A program made the position numbers and the translations under genes. A stretch of 64,000 bases of DNA from Anarhynchus alexandrinus (lineage: Eukaryota > Chordata > Aves > Charadriiformes > Charadriidae), in the NCBI GenBank assembly GCA_008711295.1, contig VUYV01000045.1, positions 1,998,842-2,062,841 of the forward strand. The letters run 5' to 3'. The notes beneath the pieces are model-generated. The model saw only the letters and a program-made list of their open reading frames with translations, did not search any database and was not told where the DNA came from. This document shows, piece after piece, positions 36,990-48,479 of the stretch. The first letter of the stretch is position 1. Each line of letters starts with the position of its first letter.

Positions 36990-37009
36990 CCCTGGGCTGC
37001 AGCCCAGGG
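36990..37009. repeat. Perfect 20-bp palindrome
   Basis: CCCTGGGCTGCAGCCCAGGG is its own reverse complement, centred on a PstI-type CTGCAG. It lies in the GC-rich patch. It could form a cruciform or serve a dimeric DNA-binding protein, but nothing nearby shows a role. Confidence 0.75.
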
Positions 37010-37014
37010 GATTA

Positions 37015-40000
37015 GCCTCTGCCTAAGCTAGGGCTCTGGGACTCCAGTTACTGGGCTGAGGCAGAGGGTCCCCAAGTCCATCATCTTTTGGGATTTACCC
37101 TAGCTGGACCAACCCCTTAAAAAGCTGAGAAGCCTGCTGCACACTGTGAGCAAGCAAAAGAGCACCGGGGAGTCCAATCCTGCTCCTACTGACGTCAAAT
37201 GAGGGCTTTACTTTTGACTGCAATGGGGCCAGGATGGCATCCTCACAGCCACACAGAGCAAACAAGACAAAAAAAGGCAAACCTCCCAATACTAAATATA
37301 ACAGCAGATGCCAGATCATACATTTGCAAACAGAAGACACTGAAATCAAGGGTTTGAAATGTTAATTGCCAATTTTGTATGCAGTTCTTTCCAACAGCCC
37401 ACTTTGACGCATCAATTTCCAGTGAGGTTATAGATCTCTGAATCCTTTTAAATCGGTTGAGGCAAGTTGGCACCTTAACGTTGCTTTTTCTCAAAGAACT
37501 TAGATAAGACACTTGTAACTTGNTTTCCATAATTTCACATTGTTTACCACCGACCTTAAACACACAGAAGTTATGTTTCCTGGAAGCTCTTAGAGCAAAA
37601 ACATGATACCATAGCCTGAAACACACCTTCTGCTCACAGGCCAGGTGCATTCTGCTCATTCACAGAAACAGATGTCCTCACTGCCTTGCCAGGCTTGAGG
37701 GAGATATGCACAGTAAATGCCACAAAAACACAAAGCTCAGTTTTATAGGCCTGATTTCAATTTATTGACATGCTACTTAATGCCTCCCTCGGAAGAGCTC
37801 ACCAAATACTTTAAAGAGAGCACAAATTCCTTTCATTACTTTTAGAGAATAAAAACTATTTACCGTATCAGAGTGGGAGAGGGCAGGCCTGTGCCATTAA
37901 ATGTTTACACTCTGCTAAATGTCCCATTCTTGCTACATTTGTCACTTACGCAGTCGAGCGAATGACCCCAGACAGCACTATATGCAAACTTTAACCAAGG
38001 GGTAAAATAACCGTATCTAATCACAGGTAACTGAAGACTTTTCTGACCACTCAAGTGAAACTCTGGGCAGAAGCCTGTTACGGTTGTCCTCAACACTGGC
38101 AAGACAGAGAAATGTAAAAAGCAAACAAAACTTCCCGAAACCAGTGACACCTTCCCATTACAGAAGTGACCAAACTCACTTTTTCCTCACTGTTAAGCCT
38201 GAAGATGACTATTCACCTTTTTACGCAATCATATGGGGTCAAATGAGTGTAGCACAGGCTGAAAAGCAGGAGCTAATGTTAGCACTGTATATTTTTATGA
38301 CCTTTGGTGTGTTTACAGAATACAGAAGCTATTGTCTGGAAGACTTTCACGACTCTCAGTGCTGAGGGGGAGGGAGCTGGGGCAGAGAACTATGAACAGT
38401 GCTCTGCTGGTGCATGAAAACCAGAGCCAGCATCCCAGCAATGGTGGATTGCTGACCCCCACCCCAACACTTCACCCCAAGCCAATGTAAGAGCAAACAA
38501 GAACTGTAAAATACACATCAGCATGTGACAACGAATGGGAAAGCAACCTTACTTTTACAAAAAAGGCAATAAAATAATTCTTAGCCTTCTGCTGAAATTT
38601 TGTACATAGCTTTGGAGCCCACACAATTCCATCATCTCATATTCTGGACAACTCCTGGTAAATACAAGATAAAACAATACATACAATAGTGTTTTTGTTG
38701 CAGCAACCCAGTTTTATACTTGCCCTTTCTTTCCCACAGAGAAAATGTTCCTATAAAGAAGCCTTTCCTTTTCCTTGGCCATAGAGGCTCCTCATCTTAA
38801 TTTGCCATCAGCCACATCCAGTGCTGACTGAATGAGGAAATGTTGCTTTCACAAGCTTGTTGGCCACAGGTGTGGTAATTGGATGCTCACCTTGGTGCAG
38901 TCTATTTTGATGAAAAACTATTCTAAGGTCATGGAGAGGTCCCATAAACATGGAAGGGACAGATTTATGCTTGCTTGTAGGTTCTATATTATTCTAGCCA
39001 TGGAAGAGATAGGTATATAGCTTAAGCAAAATATCTTGCCCTCCTACATACAGCGATTCCGAGGCACTTCAGTGACTGCCCTCTTTTCTGTCTTAGTTAC
39101 TTGAACTGGAAACTTCTGAAAGCAGGGATTATTTTTTTTTTTGGCAGGGTGTTTGCACAGCAGATTTCCCAGCTGCACTCCAACTGAACATGATACATCC
39201 AGATAACATCACTACATTATTACTATTGTTGCTGTTATGCAAAAAAAAACCCTTTTTTTTTCCCACATGCTACAGTACTCTGGTTAAAACCATGAAATGA
39301 ATCTTTTTAGAACCCAGAAAATCTCCTGACCATCAACTCAAAACCATCTTTCCACTACAGTTTTTCTTACTTTTTCTACTGAGCACAGCAAGCAGGGGAC
39401 ACTGGCTTAAGGACCTCAAAACTAGAAATTAACTAATAGAAAAGAGCAACATATTAACCTTCATTGTGTGAATTACTAGAACGATGAAAGCATCAAGAGA
39501 AAAAGGATAAGAGTCAAATCCACTGTTGATTTATCTTGTGGGAAAATGTCACTGATCAGTCTTCTCCCTCTAACTTCAGAACAGTTGCTGCCTGCTGGTA
39601 CTGTGAGTCCGCAGCCTCTAACAGCAGAGGTCCCAGATACAGACCCCAGCGAGGCTCCCCATGACTGCACACCAGTGGCAGCCAACATTCCCAGCCTCCC
39701 ACAGAGCATTGGGAGGCTGTCTTGGGTCATCTCTTTCCTCTGGCACCTTCAGCTTTCTGTTTTCCAGAAAATCCTGCTGAAGACAAACGCTTTTCTATCC
39801 CTAGTTCCTCTCCATTTTGTAAATACCCCACCCAGTCCTATACAAATTATATATGCTGTAGAAAGTTATTTGCCTGCTCAGAATCTGCTCAATACATAGG
39901 CACGTGGGGACAGGACTTCTTAGACTAGAAAGAGCAGGCTACTAGTGACCATGAACAAGTTGCACTGATAAAACTCTGTCAAAGAAATTATTACAGCCTT

Positions 40001-42740
40001 TGGCTCCTCTACTAAGGCACCATTTCACGTGCTGATAAAAAAAAAATAAATCTTACTGGAACCTGTGCTGTTTCCCTTCTACTCTTATCCCTTTTAATAG
40101 ATGCTAAGAAGTATCCATTGCTTGGGAAAAAAAAACACAGGTAAGCTTTTTGCACTTCATAGCAGACCAATTTCCTGCAAATCCCAGACTTCTAACTAAT
40201 GTCTCAGACTCTGCAAAGGCCATAATTCATTCTGTGAATATCAGACCACTCTTAAATTTTTTTTGTATTCAAATGAGCAATTTTCCTTTGCATCGTTTCA
40301 GAACATACCAGTACTGGGAAAAGAGAACATTCATGAGAAAAAGAGCAGATATTAGGTTTGGAAAAGTCTGGCTGAGAAGGAGAATTCAGAGATTTTTCCC
40401 CAAATTTGAATATTCCCAGGAGCTGTCATTGTAACGTGGTCTGTGCTCTACACAGGTTAGCAAGCTACTTGGAGGGGAGAGAGGATGTAAAAACCTTACA
40501 AATGCTCAGACACTCTTGCAGGATGCTCACAGTGTGCTCAGAAAGAAACTGTCTCCTCAGCTCACATTGTTCATGTCATTAAACTTTTTCACATGTCTTC
40601 TTCCAGGCAATTAGTCACCACCTCCACACACCATCACATGTACTTATCCCCTATATCATCAGCTGCATGGGACATAAGGAGACTCAACTACGTAATAGCT
40701 CTCCAGAGTTCCTCCAGAGTCGACCTAGGTGTCATAACCAGGCAGAAGGAGCTGAAGCATCCCACCAAGTATTCCTCATCTGGTTGGTCAGACCTGGCAC
40801 TTGAGTAACAAGGAAATTGTTTTTTCTCTCCTCCGAACAAGCTCTACTTCTCAATGTCGCTTAGAAGGGCCTTCCTTGAGCTAGAGACTGGAGTTATTAC
40901 TCTGGTTACTCCCTGGTAAAACTAGCTCAGAGGAGGGGGCCAGAATGTATTTAGGCTGTGCTACTAGCTCGCCAAGCTCTTTAAGAGTTCACATGGCAAA
41001 GGCTGCTCTAGGAAAGATTGTGGATGCAAAGGTCTGAGCATATAAACCACCATTAACCATAGTTACCGATATTAATGCAAGAATATCACAACTCTGCACA
41101 GGTGAATCCTCAGCAAAGACCATGAGCCAGCAGTTTTGCCATCCTGAAATCTAACTTCTACAGCTCTGTTTTTAGCAGCATCTTGGCTTGCCAGATCTGT
41201 GGTTGTATCATTTTTGGAAAAGGCTGCTTGTTGTTGGAGTAGAAACGGGCAAAGGGGTCTGAGACCTAAAGAGCAGCCAGATTGACAAAATCAGTTCACA
41301 TTTCATTGTTATTTAAACTTGAGTAAATCCAGCCCTAAGAACAAGGGAAATCTGGATGAAATCCAGTAGATTCTTTGGCTTGACTAAACAGTGCTGTACT
41401 GGAAGCTGAGACAGGGAGAAAAGGCTTTAAACAATGCTTGCATCCTCTCCATCCTTGGGCTGACCCAGCACCGCTGTAGGACTTGGACATACTAGACCAG
41501 CTCAAGGGCCTGTTTTCAAAGAGACAATTGGAGCATTCCTATCATGACACTTTGCACAATCCATCCATATGCACCCTTGTGATGGCGTATGGACCTCCAG
41601 CCCTTCTTGCCACCCAGGCTCACCATGTTAGTGCACCTGCATATAAAGTAAGGCTCTGAGCACCCTCCCTTCCGAGTGGGAATGTCAATGTCCTCCTTAC
41701 ATCCTTCTGTTGGGCACATCTTCCCCCTTTGCAAAGTTTCCTCTCTTACATCTAGCCCTCAGTCCCTCTTTCCCCATCAAACCTGGTTTAAAACCATCCC
41801 TCCTAAGTTAACAACTCTGTTTGCAGTATTTTGATTTAGTTTAGTTAAGACTACTGGGTTTGGGTGTTTTGTACATATACTGACTGATTAAAAACAAGTA
41901 TGCTCTCATTTACACTGGTTTGTACTTTCAAAAAGCACATTCAAGCTGCTAACAAACCTTCAACCCCCTTTAACTGTATCTTTAAGAACTTGAGGATTTT
42001 TTCCCATGTAGTAGTGGTTGTTCAAAAATTAAAAATATATACATATGTGAACATTTTTATTAGAGATGAATGCTTGGATCATTGGAAAACAAAAGGTTTG
42101 TGATTTTTTTTTAACTCAAAACCCAAACCAGACATTTAAAAAAAATTGACGAAAACAAACTTTCCAACTACATTTTTATAGTCAAAATGAAGGCTTAGAG
42201 GAAATGCAACACTGAAATTGCAAAGAATAAATTATTCCTAAAATGACCAGAACAGCCATCCTTTTACATTCTTAAACAATAATGTATTGCCAGCAGACTC
42301 ATGTGATCACCAGAAATAACTATAATAGGTCTCCAGCTCAATTTGACTGGGAAAGCAGCACATACCTTTCCAATCAGTAACTCATGAATGTCACCCTGTA
42401 TTTCCAGCGTGCAAGGCCACAGGGTAGCCCTTCTCTCCCCTCCCTGTCTCTAAGGCACACCAGTATTAACCAGTACACTTTCTGGTTGCCTGAGCACAGC
42501 CAGCCAAACAGCTCTGTCCCAAACCAAGCCCATTTGAAAATACTCATCTTTAGTCTTGCCAGTGTTGTACATGGGCCATAGATAAGACCTGCCACACAGG
42601 GAAATAGTTTTAGAAATGGCATCCTCTTGCCTCCAGTGTTTCATACGCATGTTTGTGTATCATCTTGCAACTTCTGGGAATACTGGAGAGTTTCCACTTA
42701 CCTAAATCTTCTGTATCCCATGATCCATTACAGCAAAGGA
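37015..42740. other. Intergenic, no gene seen
   Basis: Mostly AT-rich. A single N lies at 37523 inside a 138-codon minus-strand open stretch (37659-37243) that has no splice or start support. No CR1, LTR or CpG island was recognised in this interval. Confidence 0.5.
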
Positions 42741-42777
42741 CTGAAGGCCCCTAATATAACAGATAATCCCTCCCCAC

Positions 42778-42783
42778 TTTAAT
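42778..42783 (-). terminator. Possible poly(A) signal (ATTAAA) of the minus-strand transcript
   Basis: The plus strand reads TTTAAT, so the minus strand reads ATTAAA, the commonest variant poly(A) signal. It lies about 575 bp past the TAG of the candidate terminal exon. The downstream U/GU content is unremarkable, so support is weak. Confidence 0.25.
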
Positions 42784-43356
42784 CACAGCATTGAGAAGGT
42801 AATAAGATTTCAGCTTCTCAGACTCTCTCAGTGAACAGGGATCACATGCTCTTCGAGGTGATAGTTATTAACCAGTCACCTGTTGAATCCCACCAGGATT
42901 GGCATATTTTTTTCACTTTCTGAAGGACCCTGAGACAGAAGTACCAATATTTTCTGGTAGTCCCAGAGCAATCTTGAACCTTTGCTGCCTTAAAATGAGT
43001 GCTTCTTTGGAGATGCATTTCTTTCTCTAAAGAAGTAAGGCTACGAATCATGCTACGAATCTCTTTGCAATCTCTTACTAATCTTTTGGTCAGGTTGCCC
43101 AAACCAAAATAACGGCCCACAGACAGGTAAAGAATCCATCTGCTGGAAGCTGGCTGTCTACTCCTGCGGTGGTATGGGGATCACTAGATGCTCAAAGCAA
43201 GCACCTCATAATGTACATGACTGCTCTGTGTAGACAAAAAGGCAGATTAGTCTGTCCCAAGCTATCATGGGTATGAACCTATTGTGCCCTAGGGGAAGTA
43301 TCATAGGGAGTGCCATCCCCCCTGAAAAATCCTTGCAGGGCTACAAGAATAATGTG

Positions 43357-43746
43357 CTAGTGGTCCTGGGGAATACTCTGCCCCTGAGTGCCAAGAGAAA
43401 GACAACAAAAAAAGTGGGATGCATCAGTACCATAATGACAACCACCCTTGCTGTGACCTATTGGCACAAGATCAGAGAAGCAAATGATGGAAGAAGAGGG
43501 ATTTCTATTTTCAGTCCGACAGAGCAAGTCTGTTTTCTGATGTCCAAAGTGGGAGGTTTGGTGTTTTGTAAAAAACAGTTTCAACATCACAAGGCACTTT
43601 CTCTGGCTTGTAGGTTCAAAGGAAAAATGTGACTGGTCAGGATCAAAAGCCTTATTCAGTAATGGCTGATAAGCATGTGCTTTATGGCACCTGTCCTGTA
43701 AACAGGGTCCTTCGCCTTTCAGAGCACACTGTAGCTGTGGGACCAC
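43357..43746 (-). CDS. Candidate terminal coding exon, unknown protein
   Basis: The acceptor on the minus strand (TCCCACCTCTCTCTGCTGTAG) has a long pyrimidine tract. The first exon base is 43746, and the frame set by the upstream exon (phase 0) stays open for 129 codons to TAG at 43359-43357. The residues are rich in Cys and His (for instance GPCLQDRCHKAHAY and KTDLLCRTEN) without forming a zinc-finger spacing I know. A plus-strand frame of 121 codons overlaps (43267-43632), so composition favours open frames here, which weakens the case. The 3' UTR may run to the ATTAAA-type signal at about 42780. Confidence 0.4.
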   Translation of the reverse strand: MVPQLQCALKGEGPCLQDRCHKAHAYQPLLNKAFDPDQSHFSFEPTSQRKCLVMLKLFFTKHQTSHFGHQKTDLLCRTENRNPSSSIICFSDLVPIGHSKGGCHYGTDASHFFCCLSLGTQGQSIPQDH

Positions 43747-44269
43747 CTACAGCAGAGAGAGGTGGGACAGGCCACCTCCCTGTTTACTATAGAAGTAAAG
43801 AGTAATGGGAAACTGTAACTGCAGTTACAGATAAAATGTATTTTAGCCCGTGCTTTGCATTCTTTCAATAGGCCAAGAAAGCCTTGTCAGGTTAGTTGTA
43901 TCCAGTTTACAAATCCTTAGAACAGGTTAGTTATTACAGCAATAGCAATAACAGTTATTTCACTTTTTTACTGATATTTCCTTCTTCCCTTCCCTTAACT
44001 TTTCATTTTCTGGTCTTTCTTTCCCTACCTTACTTCAAATTATGTTCTAGTAAAACATTTGGAGTTATTTACATTTCAAAAAATGCAATTGTCACATTCT
44101 TTTTTTCAGCTGTTTGGAGCTAAATTAGAGTTTAAATGCCTGTCACACAATGCTTGACCTCCTCATTCCCAGGAAAAGAAAATCCTTCCAGTTTTAATGA
44201 AGGAGAACCATTGTGCACAAAGCAGATGACTAGTACTGAGAATACTTGATTGTTTTCCAGCTTCTGCCA

Positions 44270-44355
44270 TGTGCTTCTTGGGTGTTTTCCAGGAATACAT
44301 TTCACTTGCTGTGCCTCAGTTCCCCATGTATGAAATGGAAATAACATTATCCAAC
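44270..44355 (+). mobile_element. MIR-like SINE 3' fragment in the candidate intron
   Basis: TGTGCCTCAGTTCCCCATGT, then ATGAAATGGAAATAACATTA, parallels the MIR 3' section (gggcctcagtttcctcatct, then gtaaaatggggataata). It lies between the two candidate minus-strand coding exons. Strongly diverged. Confidence 0.5.
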
Positions 44356-44461
44356 AGCATGATATAGGAACCAGATATTATCATTATTGCTAAATCAAAG
44401 AAAATATTCACAAATTGTTTTTGTGGTTCTAACACCCTAAAAATAAACAACGGATATATAC

Positions 44462-44722
44462 CTCTTCCATCAGAAAATAAAACTGTAAGTGTACTTCATC
44501 CACAGCACCAGTTTTACCCATGGGAATGAGAACTGCATTTATAAACTGAAAGGAGCGAAACAAGTTATTTATCACAATGTAAGAAATCCCAGCAGAGATG
44601 GCTTGATCACAGCGATCCTCAGCACTGTGAGCAATCTTTACATACACAAATGAGATCCGTAAGTAATCACTGTTCTTTGTTACATGAATAGGGGCTCGGG
44701 GAATCTGCTTCCCCGGGGAACT
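44462..44722 (-). CDS. Candidate internal coding exon, unknown protein
   Basis: On the minus strand the acceptor is GATGCATTCTTTCTCTAG and the donor is GGAAGAG|GTATAT. The 261 bases are exactly 87 codons, fully open in phase 0 at both ends. An ATG at 44521-44519 with context TTCCCATGG is a good start and leaves 20 codons in this exon. If translation begins upstream instead, the exon contributes all 87 residues. These are a mixed beta/alpha-looking stretch with a region near AISAGISYIVINNLF and no obvious membrane segment or known domain. An 87-codon open run bounded by good splice sites is uncommon by chance in DNA this AT-rich. Confidence 0.45.
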
Positions 44723-44724
44723 CT

Positions 44725-45350
44725 AGAGAAAGAATGCATCAACAGTAGCTAAGAGAAAATTATTATTACCCAGTGACACAAACTAAAGTCACTAACAAAA
44801 AAAAAAAACAAAACCCACGAACAAACAAACAAAAAAGTCATGGAAATAACAGATAAGTCACTTAACTAATCTGGTAATAAACAAAAAGAGAAATAGGAAG
44901 ATGCTTCCTAAAGAATTTGAGCCTCCTCAGAGCCAGAAAAAAAGCTGGATGCCATATACAATTTTAGAGACTGTATCTACCACTGTTCACTATCCTCTTG
45001 CCTCAGGGCAGCTAAAAGGTTCACGTTAGGAGCAACATTCAATAAATATTTAGCTTTTTTTAGAACGGACTTGCAGTGATCAAGAATTTCCTTTATATGG
45101 GATACTTCTTCTGTCACATTGGCTAATACTTCACATACTCAGAGAACAGCCATAAGTTTCAAGTTACTTTGAATTCATGGAAAAAATATCAGCATATGTG
45201 GGGGAAAAAAAGTAATGTTTCCATCAAAAAGCATAACGTGAGACTTCCTGTAATAGACTGTTCTTTGAAATGCAGCAGCAGATAGTGGCTCTCTCCAGCA
45301 CTCACTAGGCTGCTAGAAATGTAAGGATGAACTATGCAGAAGCACAAAAT
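44725..45350. other. Candidate first intron, AAAC-rich simple sequence
   Basis: Between the leader exon and the middle exon of the minus-strand model. It contains an A/AAAC-rich run at 44796-44836. No other feature was recognised. Confidence 0.45.
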
Positions 45351-45429
45351 TAATCATTGTATCACTAGATACTTCGTATAGAGAACTGGCCATAGCCAAT
45401 ACTCGTGCCACCTGAGGTCACCAGACCGA

Positions 45430-45960
45430 TCCCCTGGCTTTTCCTTTTTTGTGGTGCGGGCGCAATCCGCACGCTCCAGGCCTTCTAGGGAGCCTGAGGG
45501 ACTCGACCGCTGTGCCTCCACGGGTCCTGTCCTCTTCTGGCAGAGGCATACCTCTGCGAAAATGGACTGTGAGGACGGTTCAAACACATTAACTGCTGAG
45601 AGCCCAGTCCAGAGCTTGCGAGTTCCCTCCCCTCCTTTAACAGGTTAGAGAGTGTGAGGGATGCAAAAGGAAAACAGGATTTCTCATTTAAAAGAAAAAA
45701 AAGGCGGGGGGGAGGGCGAGGGGAGGAGTGCAAGGCATCCGTCCAGGGATGCGTTTGCCTGCCCTTCAGCTGCAGGGAGCCCCTTAGAACACTGTTAGCA
45801 TTCTCAGACTTCAAGTGTTTTCTCAGCGTGGACGGTTTCTGCGGGCGGCGGCGGGTGGCCGGGCCAGCGCTGCCCCCCAGCGCCGGGCGACCGCCTGCGC
45901 ACAGCCCCCCCCGGCCGCACGCATCCCCCCCGCTCCCTCCCTCCCTCCGTCTGACCGCCT
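45430..45960. promoter_or_regulatory. CpG island 1
   Basis: CpG dinucleotides are frequent and GC is high, most strongly at 45835-45960 (GGGCGGCGGCGGGTGGCCGG, then C-rich repeats ending in CCTCCCTCCCTCCGTCTG). The flanks are AT-rich, so the edges are sharp. Such islands usually mark vertebrate promoters. Splice-bounded exons lie only on the minus-strand side, so it probably drives the minus-strand transcript, although bidirectional use is possible. No TATA box is evident. Confidence 0.75.
45552..45645 (-). other. Candidate leader exon of the minus-strand transcript
   Basis: The donor reads GCAGAG|GTATGC (last exon base 45552), the best donor found on this strand of the CpG island. The frame that would continue in phase 0 into the next exon is open back to a TAA at about 45646 and contains no ATG, so this part is probably 5' untranslated. 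The true 5' limit is not visible and may lie further into the island, up to about 45.95 kb. Confidence 0.35.
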
Positions 45961-46022
45961 CCTCTCAACCAAAGGCAGCTCTGAAACCATACCACGTCTT
46001 TCCTAGGATCCTATCTGCGTGC

Positions 46023-46167
46023 TCATAGATCTATATATACATAATCCATGAATATATCTATGGAAATATATAGTCATAGATCTATATATAGTCTATGGAT
46101 ATATCTATAGAAAGATGTATTCATAGATCTATATATATTCTGCAAATATATCTATAGAAAGATTTTT
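46023..46167. repeat. AT-rich minisatellite, about 3 units of 47-51 bp
   Basis: Units begin TCATAGATCTATATATA at 46023, 46074 and 46121 and continue with CTATGGATATATCTATAGAA-type text. Internally they are nearly self-complementary (ATAGATCTAT), so they can fold or unwind easily. AT-rich TATA-type runs continue to about 46220. The array sits within 70 bp of the CpG-island edge. Confidence 0.85.
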
Positions 46168-46224
46168 TTATATATATTTCTATTTTTTTATATATATGTG
46201 TGTATGTATATATATAGACTCAAC

Positions 46225-47545
46225 TGCGCAACTAAATATTTACACTTGTCCCATTGAAAAGCAACTTTTTCCACACATAATGCATTGGTACTTTATCCCT
46301 GTTTGTATCAATATCAGCACAGGGGACAGACAATACAGCAATATATATATGAGGGGAAAGTGGCAGACTTATTGAAGGAACACCAATAATTCAAACAATT
46401 CTCATAGATATGACAAACAAAGCTCCCTAAGCAATGAAGATGGTGCTTTACATCCTCATTTCACTTTCAAAGCTGAATTCCCAATCAACAGGGAACATTC
46501 TGCTCTGTAAATGTGCTCTCTCTCTCTTCCCCCATCCCACAATGCTCTTCTCCTAAGGTTTTATGATTGTTTTTATTCCCAACTTTCCATAACACAGGGA
46601 TTGACCTTTTATACACAGCAAGAAAGCCATAATTAAAGCTTGACATTCCCTTCAGCTAGGGGCTTGCGTTCCTGAATCACATTTTCCTCCATAAAATGTT
46701 TGGAAGACTTCTGAAACAATCCTGCAATGCTTCCCAAGAAATAATTGTGCGACTTCTGCTGGGAGCAGCAGAAGAGCACTGCTAGGAAGTGTCTCATGCC
46801 TTCTGGGTCCTTAGCCACCCTCCAGAAGAATCCCATAGATGATCACAACTGGATGTCATGCTGCTGGAAACACAGTGACTTTGGACCATACAGGTGAAGT
46901 TTTCACTTGCAGATTAACAACAGTTTAACACTTTATTCCAAATTCCAAAGTTTACAGAGACTGCCACCTTGTTAAGGCCACAGACAATAGTTTGTTTTGC
47001 CATCCACTCTCCTCTAGGACACCCTCATCCTAGTTTCCTACAGTGCCCATCCCATAGAGTCCTACCCCCATCCTACAGTGTTCACCCCATAGAGTCCTCC
47101 AGTGGTGAGCAACTGCTATCATTTTCCAAAGATATGACCTAAAGTTGGGAGTTACCTTCATTATTTTAAATATAATCTTATGCTCTCCTCAGACAGGATT
47201 ACCCTGAGATTTGCCATGCCTTGGCTGGGCTCCAGTGCCTCTGACACAGAGAACTACACCCACTCCACCTCTGCTGGGGAGTCTGCCAAAATTTTCCCTG
47301 GGCCTTCAGAAAGCTCTCGCACCAGATCTCAAGGATGACTCAGTGAACAATCCTTACCTCTCCTAAACCCCCCTGAAAGAAAGGAAACTAATACAAAGGC
47401 CTAAATTAAGAAGATTTAAAAAAAACCAAAAACCTAACCACCCAGAAACCATGCAGCAATATAACATCGCAGAACACAGACACTTCAAAAAAATAAACAA
47501 GCTGGAAGAGGAGTAGAACAAGGAGTGCATAATGTGGAAAAGCTA
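46225..47545. other. Intergenic, no gene seen; one 35-bp tandem duplication
   Basis: At 47036-47105 the unit TCCTACAGTGCCCATCCCAT (35 bp in full) occurs twice with a few differences. No exon or mobile element was recognised otherwise. Confidence 0.5.
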
Positions 47546-47549
47546 AGCT

Positions 47550-47800
47550 GCTTCAGAAAGAGGACAGCATTCTCTGTGAACAGGCAGAGCAAATGGTGCT
47601 TTCCTTTTGATTTAATTAGGGCAAAGAACACAACTTCAGGGATACCTCAGACTTGTTTTAATTAGGAGACAAAATGACAAAGTATATGGACAACTGCTTT
47701 GATTTCATATGGTAATTTGCACATTCCTACATCACGAACTGCATTAAAACAAGGATATGTAGCCTTTATGTTGTTACACATTTTAAAACAAACATATCAG
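47550..47800. promoter_or_regulatory. Candidate conserved regulatory block
   Basis: Contains TTTTGATTTAATTAGGGCAAA, TTGTTTTAATTAGGAG, GATTTCATATGGTAATTTGC and ATTAAAAC words: repeated TAATTA homeodomain cores plus an E-box-like CATATG, with no open frame or repeat. Low internal repetition and spaced TAATTA cores resemble developmental enhancers, but conservation cannot be checked here. Confidence 0.35.
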
Positions 47801-48479
47801 GGTTAGACAGCTGTTATTATTTATGCACTTCCTAGCATATTTATTAATTTTGACTGTGCTCCAATATCTGGACCAGAACATTTGATGTTTTGAGTTCATC
47901 TAGATAAGTATAAAAATGCCCTGGTGTACGTGTTGCCCAAATACAGCAAAAGAATTTTCCTGGTCACGCTAAGCATGCTGGCATGCACTGTACTCTCACA
48001 AGAGGCATGCATCAACAGAAATGGCTTTATTGCTTTCTTTTTTAAATAAAATAATTTCCTAATATTTTCTTCCCTGCTTAAGCACACTGGGTACTGTAAT
48101 ACAAAGCAAAAACATTTTAAACTTTGAATGGTGCCTCTTTGTTAGAGTAACAAACCCAAAACAACTTATCTAAAGCAGGATTTGGGATTTTGCTATTAAA
48201 GGGCTGTGGCTGAGTCACCCTAGAGACAATAATGGTCTGCAACAGTTCGGTGAAACAATACCCTAATCCCTTGGACTTTCTTAAGCTAATTTTGGAAATC
48301 ACCCTGCCGTTCATAATGCAGCACTTTGTCTTCACATATCCATTTTCTGCTGCAGCTAGCAGTAGTTAATACTTTGACACTCCATCACCCTCGCAGTTGC
48401 TTTATTTTGGTGTTGATACTGCCTGTGGAAAATGTGACATTTTAAGGCAAAACGAAAGAAAGAAGAAAATGAGAAGAAC

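Larger units (their letters stand above)
42760..45960 (-). other. Candidate minus-strand gene: CpG island, three exons, unknown product
   Basis: The model begins in the CpG island at about 45.4-45.96 kb. A leader exon ends at 45552 with donor GCAGAG|GTATGC. A middle exon covers 44722-44462, and a last exon starts at 43746 after the acceptor CCTCTCTCTGCTGTAG. The two exons carrying the reading frame join in phase 0. From an ATG at 44521 (context CCCATGG) the frame runs 20 codons to the splice, then 129 codons to a TAG at 43357, giving 149 residues. An ATTAAA-type signal on the minus strand lies at 42783-42778. I recognise no domain. A spliced noncoding RNA is the main alternative. Confidence 0.4.

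Noticed and set aside
37243..37659. 138-codon minus-strand open stretch
   Set aside because: It contains an N, has no initiator with good context at its start and no matching splice sites. Composition is AT-rich and not protein-like throughout.
42842..43120. 92-codon minus-strand frame with a possible acceptor near 43039 and donor at 42880
   Set aside because: It could be a further exon of the minus-strand unit, but the upstream exon already ends in a stop and the acceptor is moderate. It fits better as 3' UTR of that transcript.
43267..43632. 121-codon plus-strand frame opposite the candidate terminal exon
   Set aside because: No strong acceptor or donor on the plus strand. The minus strand has the strong acceptor at its exact start, so this was treated as the shadow.
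45654..46028. 124-codon plus-strand frame in CpG island 1
   Set aside because: GC-driven open frame with Pro/Ala/Arg-rich text and no plus-strand donor leading to further exons.
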